Positions 52,502 to 60,880 of a DNA stretch of 64,000 nucleotides are shown in pieces. The stretch's first letter is position 1. Every line of letters begins with the position of its first letter. The stretch is from contig NZ_LZKR01000182.1 in NCBI RefSeq assembly GCF_001672915.1, positions 1 through 64,000 on the forward strand, written 5' to 3'. Under the pieces are notes generated by a model. That model was not told the origin of the DNA, did no database searches, and saw only the letters and a list, made by a program, of their open reading frames with translations. Origin of the DNA: Mycobacterium sp. 1245805.9 (GTDB lineage Bacteria > Actinomycetota > Actinomycetes > Mycobacteriales > Mycobacteriaceae). A program made the translations under genes and the position numbers.

Positions 52502-53407
52502 TCAACCAACGGCTATTGGCGAAATTGGGAACACCACCGGTGGGGGTGGATCCATTGCCGGTGGCGGGCTCGGCGGTGGTGGAGCCACCGGCGGTGGACC
52601 GGCCGGTGGCGGTCCGGGGGGATCGGGGGATTCGCCGCCATCATGCTCGTCGAGATGCGACGATGCGGGTCGATCTGTGATCGAGCAGTACCGCACATCC
52701 GGTAGCCGGCCCAAAACACCGGGCCAGGCAACGGGCACCCCTACTCCTGACCACGCCGGAGGACTCGCGGCAGCGCGAGCCGCAGGTAGCGATGCGGGCC
52801 CCGCCGGCGCCGAAGGCGCCGAGGCCCGAGGCGCAGTCACCAAAGGCGCAGGCGCCGAAACGCTTTCGGGCTGCCTGGCCGGCGGTGGCGCCAGGACGGC
52901 GGCTGGCGAGTTCTCGGCGGGCACACCATGGCTTTGGTCCGGACCCGGGTGCGCGCGAATGCCGATCGCCGATGCGACCAGGCCCGCCGCCGCGCCAATG
53001 ACAAGCACCGCCATCCCGCTCTCCAGTAGCAGCACCCGGCTCCGACGCGCCCTTTTGGCCGAAGACACCACGGGCAACGCGTCGTTCATGTCGGTTGGGG
53101 AATCTGCCTCTTGATCTATCACTGCGGCCAGGTCATCGCTAGCGATCTCGTCGCCGACACGAGCCACTGCGTCGCGCAACCTGGTGGCTACCACATCGCC
53201 GGTCCGGGTCGCCCCGATGGACGACAACGCAATTCCTGCGTCCGCCGTCCCCGCGCGGGTGCCCAAGACCGCGGAGATCACCCGATTGGACACACCGATG
53301 GGTTGTGAGTCAGTGGTTTCGACGACGACGCCGTTTGCGTTTTCGTCCGCGGCCACGACCTTGTGGGCCGAGGTAGGTGCCATCGAGGACCTGAATCGGA
53401 TGTACAT
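52502..53407 (-). CDS. Short paralogue of the DUF7159-type protein
   Basis: 301 residues from ATG 53407, after GGAGGTTGAC (the same leader as the long paralogue). The N-terminal segment SNRVISAVLGTRAGTADAGI and ALSSIGATRTGDVVATRLRD matches the long protein (DQVISAILGTREGAADAGLE; LSSIGVTWTDDVEAATLRDA), but about 150 residues of the core are missing before the membrane helix (LLLESGMAVLVIGAAAGLVA). A Pro-rich outer tail ends PPSPPPAMDPPPPVVFPISP. The start of the protein (MYIRFRSSMAPTSAHKVVAA) has lost the LGVSVAP pattern. It looks like a duplicate that has degenerated but stays open. The 203 bp to the lectin gene hold nothing notable. Confidence 0.7.
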   Translation of the reverse strand: MYIRFRSSMAPTSAHKVVAADENANGVVVETTDSQPIGVSNRVISAVLGTRAGTADAGIALSSIGATRTGDVVATRLRDAVARVGDEIASDDLAAVIDQEADSPTDMNDALPVVSSAKRARRSRVLLLESGMAVLVIGAAAGLVASAIGIRAHPGPDQSHGVPAENSPAAVLAPPPARQPESVSAPAPLVTAPRASAPSAPAGPASLPAARAAASPPAWSGVGVPVAWPGVLGRLPDVRYCSITDRPASSHLDEHDGGESPDPPGPPPAGPPPVAPPPPSPPPAMDPPPPVVFPISPIAVG

Positions 53408-53601
53408 GTCAACCTCCAAAGATATTGCTAGTTAAGCGGTGCCAACCGGCCGGACGCTGATCCGCGAGGGCCACCATCTGGTGTTTCGTTCCCCGATAGG
53501 TGGCGCCTATTCACTGCTCTCCTGGCGAACGAAGCCGTTGGCGCGCTGAGCCGTCCGGCCCGCCGATGAAGATCGACACTACGCGCAGGATCAACGGTGT
53601 C

Positions 53602-53644
53602 CATCCGCCAAACCGCGCAATTTCAGGGCGCTCGATTGTCGTAG
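53602..53644 (-). promoter_or_regulatory. Shared bipartite cis-element, copy 3 (before the short DUF7159 paralogue)
   Basis: Minus strand: CTACGACA, a 17-base spacer, then TGCGCGGTTTGGCGGATG, two bases different from the other copies. It lies 195 bp upstream of the paralogue start. The surrounding leader (53408-53650) is recognisably homologous to that of the long gene (50027-50260). The 338-bp gap at 53408-53745 holds no gene. Confidence 0.6.
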
Positions 53645-53745
53645 GTGGGGTCGCCGGCACGGGACAGCTACGCATACCTACTTGCGCGAGTCACGCGAGC
53701 CCAAAACCGGCTTGCCCAGTGTCAGGAAGACCGCCGGTGGGGCAC

Positions 53746-54030
53746 TCAGATCCAGCCCGACCCGACTGCCGCGTCGGCGGCGGCCATGTTGTCGCCGGCG
53801 CTCTGGACATTCTGGCCGTGGCTATTGGCCTGCTCGTAGATCACCTGGTAATTGCGGCCCAACTGAGTGATGAACTCCTGGCACGCCACCGACCCGGCGC
53901 CGCCCCAGAAGTCCCCGGCCGCAAGCACATCAGCAACGATGGCCTGATGCTCAGCCTCCAGCGATGCCGCTTGGGCGCGGATGGTGGCCCCATGGGTGGC
54001 CACATCTTCGAAGTGGTAACTAATCGACAT
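53746..54030 (-). CDS. EsxN/EsxI-type WXG100 protein
   Basis: 94 residues from ATG 54030 (MSISYHFEDVATHGATIRAQ), the length and pattern of the Mtb9.9 family (EsxI, L, N, O, V). The WXG motif is DFWGGAGS (Trp42). The remainder ITQLGRNYQVIYEQANSHGQ is almost unchanged from EsxN. It should form a heterodimer with the neighbouring EsxM-like protein and leave by ESX-5. It is the last gene of the PE-PPE-EsxM-EsxN cassette, 34 bp after EsxM. Confidence 0.95.
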   Translation of the reverse strand: MSISYHFEDVATHGATIRAQAASLEAEHQAIVADVLAAGDFWGGAGSVACQEFITQLGRNYQVIYEQANSHGQNVQSAGDNMAAADAAVGSGWI

Positions 54031-54064
54031 TGTCCTCAATGCTCCGTTCTTTGTCGGGAAACAG

Positions 54065-54361
54065 CTAGCTGCTCAAGATCTGCCGGGACGCCTGCTCTTG
54101 GGATTCGTAGTTATTGGCATCCCGAATCAGCCCGTCATGCACTGAATGCAGCATGTTCACAATGTTGGAGAACGCCTGGTTCATGTCGCTCATCGTGTCG
54201 TACGACGTCGACTGGGCCGTTCCGCTCCAGCCGGCGCCGGCGATGTTGGTCGATGACGCCCACATCTTGCGCGCCTCGGCCTCGACCGTCTGAGCGTGTG
54301 CCTCAAAACGGCCGGCCATGTCCCGCATCGCGTGCGGGTCGGTCATAAATCGAGCTGTCAC
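54065..54361 (-). CDS. EsxM/EsxJ-type WXG100 protein
   Basis: 98 residues (QILSS subfamily). Starts MTARFMTDPHAMRDMAGRFE, WXG motif GAGWSGTAQ (Trp45), C-terminal type VII secretion signal YESQE and the terminal QILSS. Partner of the EsxN-like product. The GTG/ATG at 54361 directly follows a short leader after the PPE gene (60 bp). Order and content match M. tuberculosis Rv1037c-Rv1040c (EsxI-EsxJ-PPE15-PE8), called ESX-5a. Confidence 0.95.
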   Translation of the reverse strand: MTARFMTDPHAMRDMAGRFEAHAQTVEAEARKMWASSTNIAGAGWSGTAQSTSYDTMSDMNQAFSNIVNMLHSVHDGLIRDANNYESQEQASRQILSS

Positions 54362-54421
54362 TTACAATTCCTTCCCTGAGAAACAGATTTCACGCGAACG
54401 ATTGCTACTTCGCGCGGGCTA

Positions 54422-55564
54422 TCAGATGCCCTCACGCGGCACAACCGTGGGCCGCGACTGGTCGAAGGCAGACGGGCCCGCACCAGCGCGCCCAGCCATG
54501 CCGCCACCGAAGTCGCCCGCACCGGCGGCCGCGGCGGCTCCACCGGGCATCGGCATCATCGGCATACCCGAACCGCCGAACCCCGCGGCACCCGAAGTGG
54601 CCGCAACGGGCGCACCGACGCCTGCCGTGGCCGCCGATTCGGCCATGGCCGCGGGAGCTGCCGTCGCCGTCCAGGTGGGCGGCACCGACACGGACCCGAC
54701 CATGCGCGCCTCACCCAAACCGGCGGACACCGCACCGCCCGTCGGCGCGGCCACACCACCGGCGGGCGACGCCGCAGGAGCGCCGGCGGTGAGCGCCGCG
54801 GGAGCCGCCGCCGCTGCCGGGGCGGCGGCGGGGACCATCTGTGCCAGCGACATTAACGGCGAAATCAACATGCCGGCAGCCGACATCGCAATCTCGGCCC
54901 CTGTCGAAAGCAACATCATCGGGACCGAGGACAACAACGACGAGGACAGACCATGCGCGCCGCCGCCGGTAGCGCCGCTAGTGACGGGCGACGGTATCTG
55001 TGGGCCAGGCCCCCACGGCCGCAAGGCCTTCGGCCAATCCCGTGGGGGCGCGTCAAACGGCTTCATCGCCGAGGCCACCGACGCGACCCCTGCGTGATAG
55101 CCCATCATCGCGGTCACATCCTGAGCCCACATTTCGCCATAGGCCGCCTCCGTAGCCGCGATGGCCGCGGTGTTTTGACCCAACACGTTGGTCGCTACCA
55201 ACAGGGCAAGGAGCTGCCGATTCCCGGCTACCTCTAACGGGTGAACGGTGGCCGACCGAGCAGCTTCGTACACTCCGGCCGCCGTGCGAGCGTGGATCGC
55301 CGACTGCTCCGCGTGAGCGGCCGTCGCCCTCAGATGGTGCACATACGGCACCGCACTGGCCGCCATCATCGCGGCAGCGGGACCCGACCACGAGCGAGTC
55401 GCCAACGTCGTAAACACCACGGACTCAAACGATGCCGAGGCCGACGTCAACTCCGCACCCAACTCGTCCCAGGCAGTCGCGGCCAGCAACAGCGACCCCG
55501 CCCCAGTCCCAGCGAACATCCGGCCCGAATTGACCTCGGGCGGCAACAATGCAAAACCGACCAT
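54422..55564 (-). CDS. PPE family protein, SVP subfamily
   Basis: 380 residues from ATG 55564 (MVGFALLPPEVNSGRMFAGT). The PPE domain of about 180 residues carries the WxG-type turn RSWSGPAAAMM and the conserved LVATNVLGQNTAAIAATEAA. The SVP signature GxxSVPxxW appears as GSVSVPPTW (about 315). The C-terminal tail is Ala/Gly/Met-rich. It should pair with a PE protein and be exported by ESX-5. The gene sits 61 bp upstream of EsxM. Unlike the usual PE-PPE pairs, the nearest PE gene is 487 bp upstream. Confidence 0.93.
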   Translation of the reverse strand: MVGFALLPPEVNSGRMFAGTGAGSLLLAATAWDELGAELTSASASFESVVFTTLATRSWSGPAAAMMAASAVPYVHHLRATAAHAEQSAIHARTAAGVYEAARSATVHPLEVAGNRQLLALLVATNVLGQNTAAIAATEAAYGEMWAQDVTAMMGYHAGVASVASAMKPFDAPPRDWPKALRPWGPGPQIPSPVTSGATGGGAHGLSSSLLSSVPMMLLSTGAEIAMSAAGMLISPLMSLAQMVPAAAPAAAAAPAALTAGAPAASPAGGVAAPTGGAVSAGLGEARMVGSVSVPPTWTATAAPAAMAESAATAGVGAPVAATSGAAGFGGSGMPMMPMPGGAAAAAGAGDFGGGMAGRAGAGPSAFDQSRPTVVPREGI

Positions 55565-56051
55565 CACATCCCTCACTAACTCAGCCGCGCAAGCGACTTC
55601 AACGGAAACCAGGCGATGCACCTGCTCGCCCGACTCCAGCGGCGCTCGCCGCGGAGCTTAAGAAGGTGGGCTCCATCGCCCCGTGCAACAGTAGCTATCG
55701 TATATTATTTTATGGATTTGATACGATCTGACAAAGCATTCACAGTGAACTGACAGTTTGAAAGTTGGGCTCCCAGGACGCGGGGGTCTACTGGAGTCAG
55801 TTGGCTACATGTGGCGCAACCTATTTGGACCGTCGCCAGCATCGTCTCCTGCGACGCGCGGTGATCGGGCGGGCGACTGATCTTGATCTTCGGGAGCTAT
55901 GCGTATGGCGCGCGCTGTTTCGCCGGTGATGCCGCCGGCGCCGTTAGTCCGGTCGGATGGAGATGATGCCGGGGAACCGCAGGGACCGCAGCAGATTCAG
56001 ACGTGCTCCCGCACTCCCAAGTCATGCCGCGGCCCCCGCGGATGCCCGACC
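55565..56051. other. Intergenic region between PE and PPE genes
   Basis: 487 bp without a supported gene. It contains an AT-rich stretch with ATCGTAT (55697-55703) and ATACGAT (55721-55727) as an inverted repeat, and ATCGTATATTAT (55697-55708) matches 11 of 12 bases of the site seen before the catabolic operon. The PPE promoter probably lies here. PE and PPE genes may therefore be transcribed separately. Confidence 0.5.
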
Positions 56052-57275
56052 CTAGGGCTGCCGTACTGGGGGGAGGGAGTCCAGCGCGCTAGGGTGGAGC
56101 GGCCGCTCGAGCCGGGGCGGCTCGAGCGGTGCTTCGGGAGGAGCGACGAGAGACGGCACACCTCTCGGTGCCGCGGGTGCGATGACGTTGGCGATCTGCT
56201 GGGCTTCGTATCGCAGCCCACCCAATAGCCCACCCAGCGGCGTACCGGTCGTCGGGATTTCCATGGGCATGCCGTCGGTGCCCAACCAGACGGTTCCGGC
56301 CCCTGTCAAAATTCCCCCTGCCGTGTAGTGCATATAAAACGGAACCCCATGGAATGTTTCCGGCACGTCTATCTCATACGTCCCGAAGAGAAAGTCGTAT
56401 AGAGCCAGCTCGGGCATTATGCTCAATCCCCCCAACGCTAAGAGCTCGTGCCCCGAATCTGCCAAGTAGAGGATGCCGTTAAGCTGCAGCATGACATTTG
56501 CCAGGGTCTCAATCGGAGCGTTAAACGCATCCACCAGGAGCGCGAATATCGGCGGAAGGTGAAGATTGCCATCCACGAGGCTGTACGTGGTGTCGAAAAT
56601 TTCCTTCCAAACCGCGTGGACGTTGTGCCCCAGGTCCTGCGCGATGGTTTTGACGGCGTCCCAGATTTTGGTCGGGTTCAAGGTGACCAGCGCGCCGACG
56701 AGCCGCTTGAAGTAGCCGACTTGGTTTTGCAGGATCTGGTGCAGGATCGGGAACCGCGCCTGATCGAGCATGGAGCCCACATGGTGGGGCAGGTTCCCTT
56801 TAATAGAGCCCAGGCCGGCTGTCGGACTGATCAGCGCGTTGCCGGGGGTGAGCACTGTCGATCGCAGGCCGCCAAGAGGGCCGTGGCCCGCATCGGCGAG
56901 CGCCGAACCGGCGGTGTGGCCGAGAACACCATGGCCGATGAATCCCTTGGCGCCACCGAGCAGCGAATGCTCGACCTTCTGCAGAGGTGACGAGTTCACG
57001 ATTTCGGTCAGGGCATACCGGGCCCCCGCAGCGGCAAAAGTGCCCGCGAATTCCTGGTGATAGGCGACCGCTTGGGCGCTGGCCGCCTGGTAGGACTGAG
57101 CGTGCGCGGTGAACATGGTCGCTAATTGGGCCGACACCTCGTCGGCGGCGGGCGGGACCACTGCGGTGATCGTGGACGCGGCCGTCGCGCTGGCCCCTTC
57201 GATCGCCGAACCAATACGCGATAGGTCCCCGGCTGCGGTCAGCACACACTCCGGGGCGACATTGATAATCGACAT
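56052..57275 (-). CDS. PE family protein with long unique C-terminal domain
   Basis: 407 residues from ATG 57275 (MSIINVAPECVLTAAGDLSR), after AAGGAAATAGGC. The PE domain (about 1-95) ends with the secretion signal YALTE. The remaining 310 residues are not Gly-repeat: a linker (LLGGAKGFIGHGVLGHTAGS) and a region with hydrophobic helices (PIETLANVMLQLNGILYLAD, HELLALGGLSIMPELALYDF) and a beta-rich part (VPFYMHYTAGGILTGAGTVW), ending Pro-rich. No GxSxG hydrolase motif of the PE-PPE domain is seen, so the fold is unassigned. Confidence 0.85.
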   Translation of the reverse strand: MSIINVAPECVLTAAGDLSRIGSAIEGASATAASTITAVVPPAADEVSAQLATMFTAHAQSYQAASAQAVAYHQEFAGTFAAAGARYALTEIVNSSPLQKVEHSLLGGAKGFIGHGVLGHTAGSALADAGHGPLGGLRSTVLTPGNALISPTAGLGSIKGNLPHHVGSMLDQARFPILHQILQNQVGYFKRLVGALVTLNPTKIWDAVKTIAQDLGHNVHAVWKEIFDTTYSLVDGNLHLPPIFALLVDAFNAPIETLANVMLQLNGILYLADSGHELLALGGLSIMPELALYDFLFGTYEIDVPETFHGVPFYMHYTAGGILTGAGTVWLGTDGMPMEIPTTGTPLGGLLGGLRYEAQQIANVIAPAAPRGVPSLVAPPEAPLEPPRLERPLHPSALDSLPPVRQP

Positions 57276-57603
57276 GCCTATTTCCTTCGATGTAAGGCAA
57301 CTGCGCAGCAGTTGCGCCAACAAGTGGGGCATCAGCGCTGCCACTACGAGGCAGCTATTTGAAGCGGTGGGATTAGCGCGCCATTACCGCCATCGCCGTC
57401 GACGACGCCGCCGATCCCGTACTGGGAAAATCAATTCCGCCGGCAACGCCGCTGCCGCACACCGACCCCCGTCCGCCTGATGTTGGCATGGCCGATCGTC
57501 CCCGTCGACGGATCAACCAGTGCCGTGTCGCATATGTCTCCCTGGAGCATATATGACTGAAGGTAGTGTATACAACTGCAACTGTTTGCCGAAGCTCCAG
57601 TCG

Positions 57604-57634
57604 ATCATATATGATAACAACGATCATATATACT
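57604..57634. promoter_or_regulatory. Palindromic operator-like sites before the catabolic operon
   Basis: ATCATATATGAT at 57604-57615 is a perfect 12-bp palindrome; ATCATATATAC at 57623-57633 repeats its left half 19 bp on, just before the ribosome site AGGAGG (57635-57640). Further up, GCATATATGAC at about 57549 is similar. Together with ATCGTATATCAT near the regulator gene at 63762-63773, they suggest binding by the GntR/FCD protein of this cluster. The rest of the 373-bp gap (57276-57648) shows no gene. Confidence 0.65.
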
Positions 57635-57648
57635 AGGAGGTCAGGGCT

Positions 57649-58590
57649 GTGAAGTTAGCGCGATTGTCTCGTCCATCCAGTACGCCCGTCGTCGTGGCGG
57701 AAGTCGCCGGACACTGGGTGCGCACGTCCAGACTCGGCGTCCCCATGACCTGCGCGGCCGACTTCGACGCCGACGGGCTAGCCAGGCTTGCCAAGGCGGC
57801 GCGCGCGTTGTCGCCACGCGAGCTCGGGCGCATGCGGCAAGGGGGCGCCGCGATTCCGACTAATGCCGTGTCGACCGAGGCCGACTCCGGGCGGAAACTG
57901 CTTGCCCCCGTCCCGTATCCACGAAAGGTAATCGCCATCGGACTCAACTACCGCGACCACATCGCCGAGATCGGGGCTGCACCCCCCGAGCAACCGATGA
58001 TCTTTGGAAAATTCGCCAGCTCCGTCAGCGGCCCCTACGAGCACACTGCCGTTGATTTCGACCTCGTCACCCAACTCGATTACGAGGTCGAGCTCGGCGT
58101 CGTGATCGGCACGGAGGGCCGAGACCTGAACGCGGAGAACGCACTTGATCATGTCGCCGGCTACCTGGTCGTCAACGACCTATCCAGTCGCAACCTGCAA
58201 TTCTGCGAGCCGCAATGGATCCGGTCGAAAAGCTTCGACGGCTTCTGCCCCACCGGTCCATGGCTCACGACACGCGACGAGGTCCCCGAGCCCCAAGACC
58301 TGGAGCTGTGGACTACCGTCAACGGCGAACTACGCCAACTGTCCAACACCAGCGAAATGGTCTTCTCGGTCGCCGAACTACTCGCGTTTTGCTCGAGGGC
58401 AACAACATTGCATCCCGGCGACATCGTCCTGACCGGGACGCCGAAGGGCGTGGCAATGGGGGGACCCGAGACCCCGTGGCTGCAACCGGGCGACGTCGTG
58501 GAATGCGGCATCACCGGCCTGGGATCACTGCGCACCGAAATCGTCGCGGCCTCAGGGGCGATGAGCACCTCCACCCGGGCGGCATCATGA
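57649..58590 (+). CDS. Fumarylacetoacetate hydrolase family protein
   Basis: 313 residues from GTG 57649, eight bases after AGGAGG. FAH-fold enzyme: IAIGLNYRDHIAEIGAAPPE starts the catalytic part, the metal ligands lie in DYEVELGVVIG (two Glu) and GYLVVNDLSSRN (Asp), with KSFDGFCPTGPWL and LTGTPKGVAMG as further family landmarks. Relatives hydrolyse or decarboxylate C-C bonds of acylpyruvates and ring-cleavage products of aromatics. It is the first gene of the operon; its stop overlaps the next start as ATGA. Confidence 0.92.
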   Translation: MKLARLSRPSSTPVVVAEVAGHWVRTSRLGVPMTCAADFDADGLARLAKAARALSPRELGRMRQGGAAIPTNAVSTEADSGRKLLAPVPYPRKVIAIGLNYRDHIAEIGAAPPEQPMIFGKFASSVSGPYEHTAVDFDLVTQLDYEVELGVVIGTEGRDLNAENALDHVAGYLVVNDLSSRNLQFCEPQWIRSKSFDGFCPTGPWLTTRDEVPEPQDLELWTTVNGELRQLSNTSEMVFSVAELLAFCSRATTLHPGDIVLTGTPKGVAMGGPETPWLQPGDVVECGITGLGSLRTEIVAASGAMSTSTRAAS

Positions 58591-59498
58591 CGACGGCTCC
58601 GCCGGACCAACTGTCGACGGCCGTCGTGGGCCTCGGCCTGCTCGGCGCTCCGATCGCCCGCCACATAATGTGGGCCGGCCACCCGGTGGTGGGGATCGAC
58701 ATCAACCGCGACAGAACCGCCTCGGCCGCCGCGGCCGGAATCCCGATCGCCGGCAGCGTCGCCCAGGCGGCGGGTGGAGCGCACGTCGCGGTGACGGTCC
58801 TTCCCAGCGTCGAGGCACTCGATGCGGTGTGCGCTCAACTGGTCGAGTGCAGCGACCGGCGGGTCCGCTTCCTGGTGGAGGCGAGCACGCTGCCCGCGGA
58901 AGCCAAGAGGCGTGCCAGCGCCGCGCTAAGCGCCGTCGGGATCACGCTATTGGATTGCCCGGTCATCGGTAGCAGCGCGCAGGCCTACAACCGCGACGTC
59001 GTCGTCTGCGCGTCCGGGCCTAGAGCCGGGGTGGACGAAGTTCGACCCGTACTTGACTCCTTTAGCAGGCGAGTGGAGTACCTGGGCGAATTGGGCGCGG
59101 GAACCAACATGAAGATGATCGCCAATCACCTTGTCACTGTTCACAATGCGGCGACGGCCGAAGCGCTGACCCTCGCAAAGCGAATCGGCGTCGATCCCGG
59201 CGCGGCGGTGCGGATGCTGGCAGGCACCGGCGCCGGCTCACAGCAACTCGAACTCCGTGGCCCACTGATGGCCTGGGGCACCTACGGGCCACCGACGGCC
59301 ACGGTGGCGACCTTCGTCAAGGACGTCGAACTCATCACGGAATTGGCCACCCACGCCGGTGCACCCACGCCGCTACTCCATGCGGCCGGCATGCTGTACC
59401 GCTTCGCACAGGGTATCGGCTTTGCCGAGTTTGACAGCAGCGCGGTACATGCGATCTACGCCAAGCTGCCCGTCCCACACATCGAGCGAACCGCATGA
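58587..59498 (+). CDS. Beta-hydroxyacid dehydrogenase family oxidoreductase
   Basis: 303 residues from ATG 58587. NAD(P)-binding Rossmann motif VVGLGLLGAPIA (GxGxxG, about 15-20), substrate-binding helix with the catalytic Lys in LGAGTNMKMIANHLVTVH (about 175), and the C-terminal helical domain NADH-binding type. Related enzymes reduce tartronate semialdehyde or oxidise 3-hydroxyisobutyrate. The first catalytic segment usually reads DAPVSGG; here it reads DCPVIGSSA, so the substrate may differ. Overlaps with the previous gene and lies 10 bp before the next. Confidence 0.9.
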   Translation: MTTAPPDQLSTAVVGLGLLGAPIARHIMWAGHPVVGIDINRDRTASAAAAGIPIAGSVAQAAGGAHVAVTVLPSVEALDAVCAQLVECSDRRVRFLVEASTLPAEAKRRASAALSAVGITLLDCPVIGSSAQAYNRDVVVCASGPRAGVDEVRPVLDSFSRRVEYLGELGAGTNMKMIANHLVTVHNAATAEALTLAKRIGVDPGAAVRMLAGTGAGSQQLELRGPLMAWGTYGPPTATVATFVKDVELITELATHAGAPTPLLHAAGMLYRFAQGIGFAEFDSSAVHAIYAKLPVPHIERTA

Positions 59499-59508
59499 AG
59501 GACCTGCC

Positions 59509-60525
59509 ATGCTCAACGACGACGTCTATGTTTTCGACAACGTCGTGCACATGTACGACATGTCGGATGACAACCTGCTAATCGCAAGCTCGGCCGCAGA
59601 CCGGTCGGGCCACCTGAAAATTGGGACCCGCACCCGCGGGGAGGTCGACCAGACACAAAGCAAGACAACCCAAAATCCCGGGATCGGCCACGGTTACGAC
59701 CGCCGCTGGACGGTGCACGACATGGCGAACGTCGTGTTCGCCGACGGCGTCACCGATATGGCGATGGCTCAGGCGGTCGTCCTCTACGACGTCTACAAGG
59801 ACGGCTTCGCCCCCGTGCAAGCCCAGTACGAATTCGCCCGCGCCTATCCCGACAAGGTGCTTTTCTGCGGCGGCGTCGACCCGCTGTATCCGCACGGCGC
59901 CAACAGCGTGCGGGACGAAATGACGCGCCAGGTCGAAGAATTGGGTGCAAGATCCTTCAAGTTCTACAACGGCCACATCTCCAACTCCTGGCGCTGCGAC
60001 GACCGGGAGGTGGCCTATCCGATGTACGAACACGCGCAAGAGCTCGGCGTCAAGGTCTTGCAGTTCCACAAGGGGTTTCCCATCACGCGCGCTCCGCTGG
60101 ACACGCTGTCGCCGCTGGACATCGAACGCGCCGCACTGGACTTTCCCGAGCTCGTCTTCGCGATTCACCACCTCGCATTGCCGTACTTCGAGGAGTGCGT
60201 GTACCTGGCGGCGCGGCACGCCAACATCGTCCTCGTCCTGTCGGGAACCATGCACCTGCCATTCATCGCGCCGTGGGAGTTCAAGACCTACCTCGGACGG
60301 CTGCTGCGCGACGTCGGGTCCGACCGCCTGCTCTGGGGATCCGAGGCGCCACTCACGGGTCCCCCGCGGCCCGCCCTCGAGTGGTTCTGGAACATGCAGA
60401 TCGACGACGAGCTTCAAGACAGGTACGGCTATCCCGCCATCAGCGATAGAGACAAACGAAACATCCTCGGGCTCAACCAGGCGCGGCTGTTCGACGTCAG
60501 GCCGAAGGCCGGGAGTGACGCATGA
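59509..60525 (+). CDS. Amidohydrolase-2 family protein with variant metal site
   Basis: 338 residues from ATG 59509 (MLNDDVYVFDNVVHMYDMSD). TIM-barrel member related to ACMSD/LigJ hydrolases and decarboxylases: LGARSFKFYNGHISNSWRCD in the middle, FAIHHLALPYFEE and LLWGSEAPLTGPPRPALEWF near the end. The usual N-terminal HxH metal pair is not seen (DNVVHMYD has one His) and the usual GSD-type Asp is Glu in WGSEAP, so metal binding may differ. Its stop overlaps the NifU-like start by ATGA, tying the two together. Confidence 0.85.
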   Translation: MLNDDVYVFDNVVHMYDMSDDNLLIASSAADRSGHLKIGTRTRGEVDQTQSKTTQNPGIGHGYDRRWTVHDMANVVFADGVTDMAMAQAVVLYDVYKDGFAPVQAQYEFARAYPDKVLFCGGVDPLYPHGANSVRDEMTRQVEELGARSFKFYNGHISNSWRCDDREVAYPMYEHAQELGVKVLQFHKGFPITRAPLDTLSPLDIERAALDFPELVFAIHHLALPYFEECVYLAARHANIVLVLSGTMHLPFIAPWEFKTYLGRLLRDVGSDRLLWGSEAPLTGPPRPALEWFWNMQIDDELQDRYGYPAISDRDKRNILGLNQARLFDVRPKAGSDA

Positions 60526-60869
60526 GACTCTCCGGCGAAGCGCTGACCGCCGATGTCCGGGCTGTCGTCGACACCCAGATCCGGCCGCTGCTGCACATCC
60601 ACGGCGGAGACCTTGTCGTGCAGTCCATATCGCGTGAGGGGATCGTTCATCTCTCATTTGGCGCGGCTTGCCGGGCCTGCCCGCTTAAGGCCGTCACCTA
60701 CGCGGTGTCGGTCCGCCAGCGGCTGATGGAGGTGCCTGGCGTCAGAGACGTCGTGATGGACGATGTCCGCCTGTCTCGCAAGGCGATTGAGCGGGTAGAG
60801 GCGGCCTACCGCGATCACCCGCTGAACATCGCCGCCTACGCCGCCGGCGCGAACGACGAAATTCGTTGA
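60522..60869 (+). CDS. NifU-like Fe-S scaffold domain protein
   Basis: 115 residues from ATG 60522. Made of one NifU C-terminal (Nfu) domain: VRAVVDTQIRPLLHIHGGDL, then the cluster-binding motif Cys50-Arg-Ala-Cys53 in GAACRACPLKAVTYA, and VPGVRDVVMDD. It has a C-terminal extension of about 30 residues. It would carry or donate an Fe-S cluster. Its overlap with the amidohydrolase gene is unusual; it may mature an Fe-S enzyme of this pathway that lies outside the window, or serve the amidohydrolase itself. Confidence 0.88.
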   Translation: MRLSGEALTADVRAVVDTQIRPLLHIHGGDLVVQSISREGIVHLSFGAACRACPLKAVTYAVSVRQRLMEVPGVRDVVMDDVRLSRKAIERVEAAYRDHPLNIAAYAAGANDEIR

Positions 60870-60880
60870 AAGGCACAAGA

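Noticed and set aside
55899..56228. Plus-strand open frame between PPE and PE genes
   Set aside because: No ribosome site, half of it antisense to the PE gene, and no recognisable protein pattern.
38958..57648. tRNA-Arg as an integration site for a genomic island
   Set aside because: No repeat of the tRNA 3' end, integrase or excisionase was found, and the next gene (PE_PGRS) is still in M. tuberculosis order.
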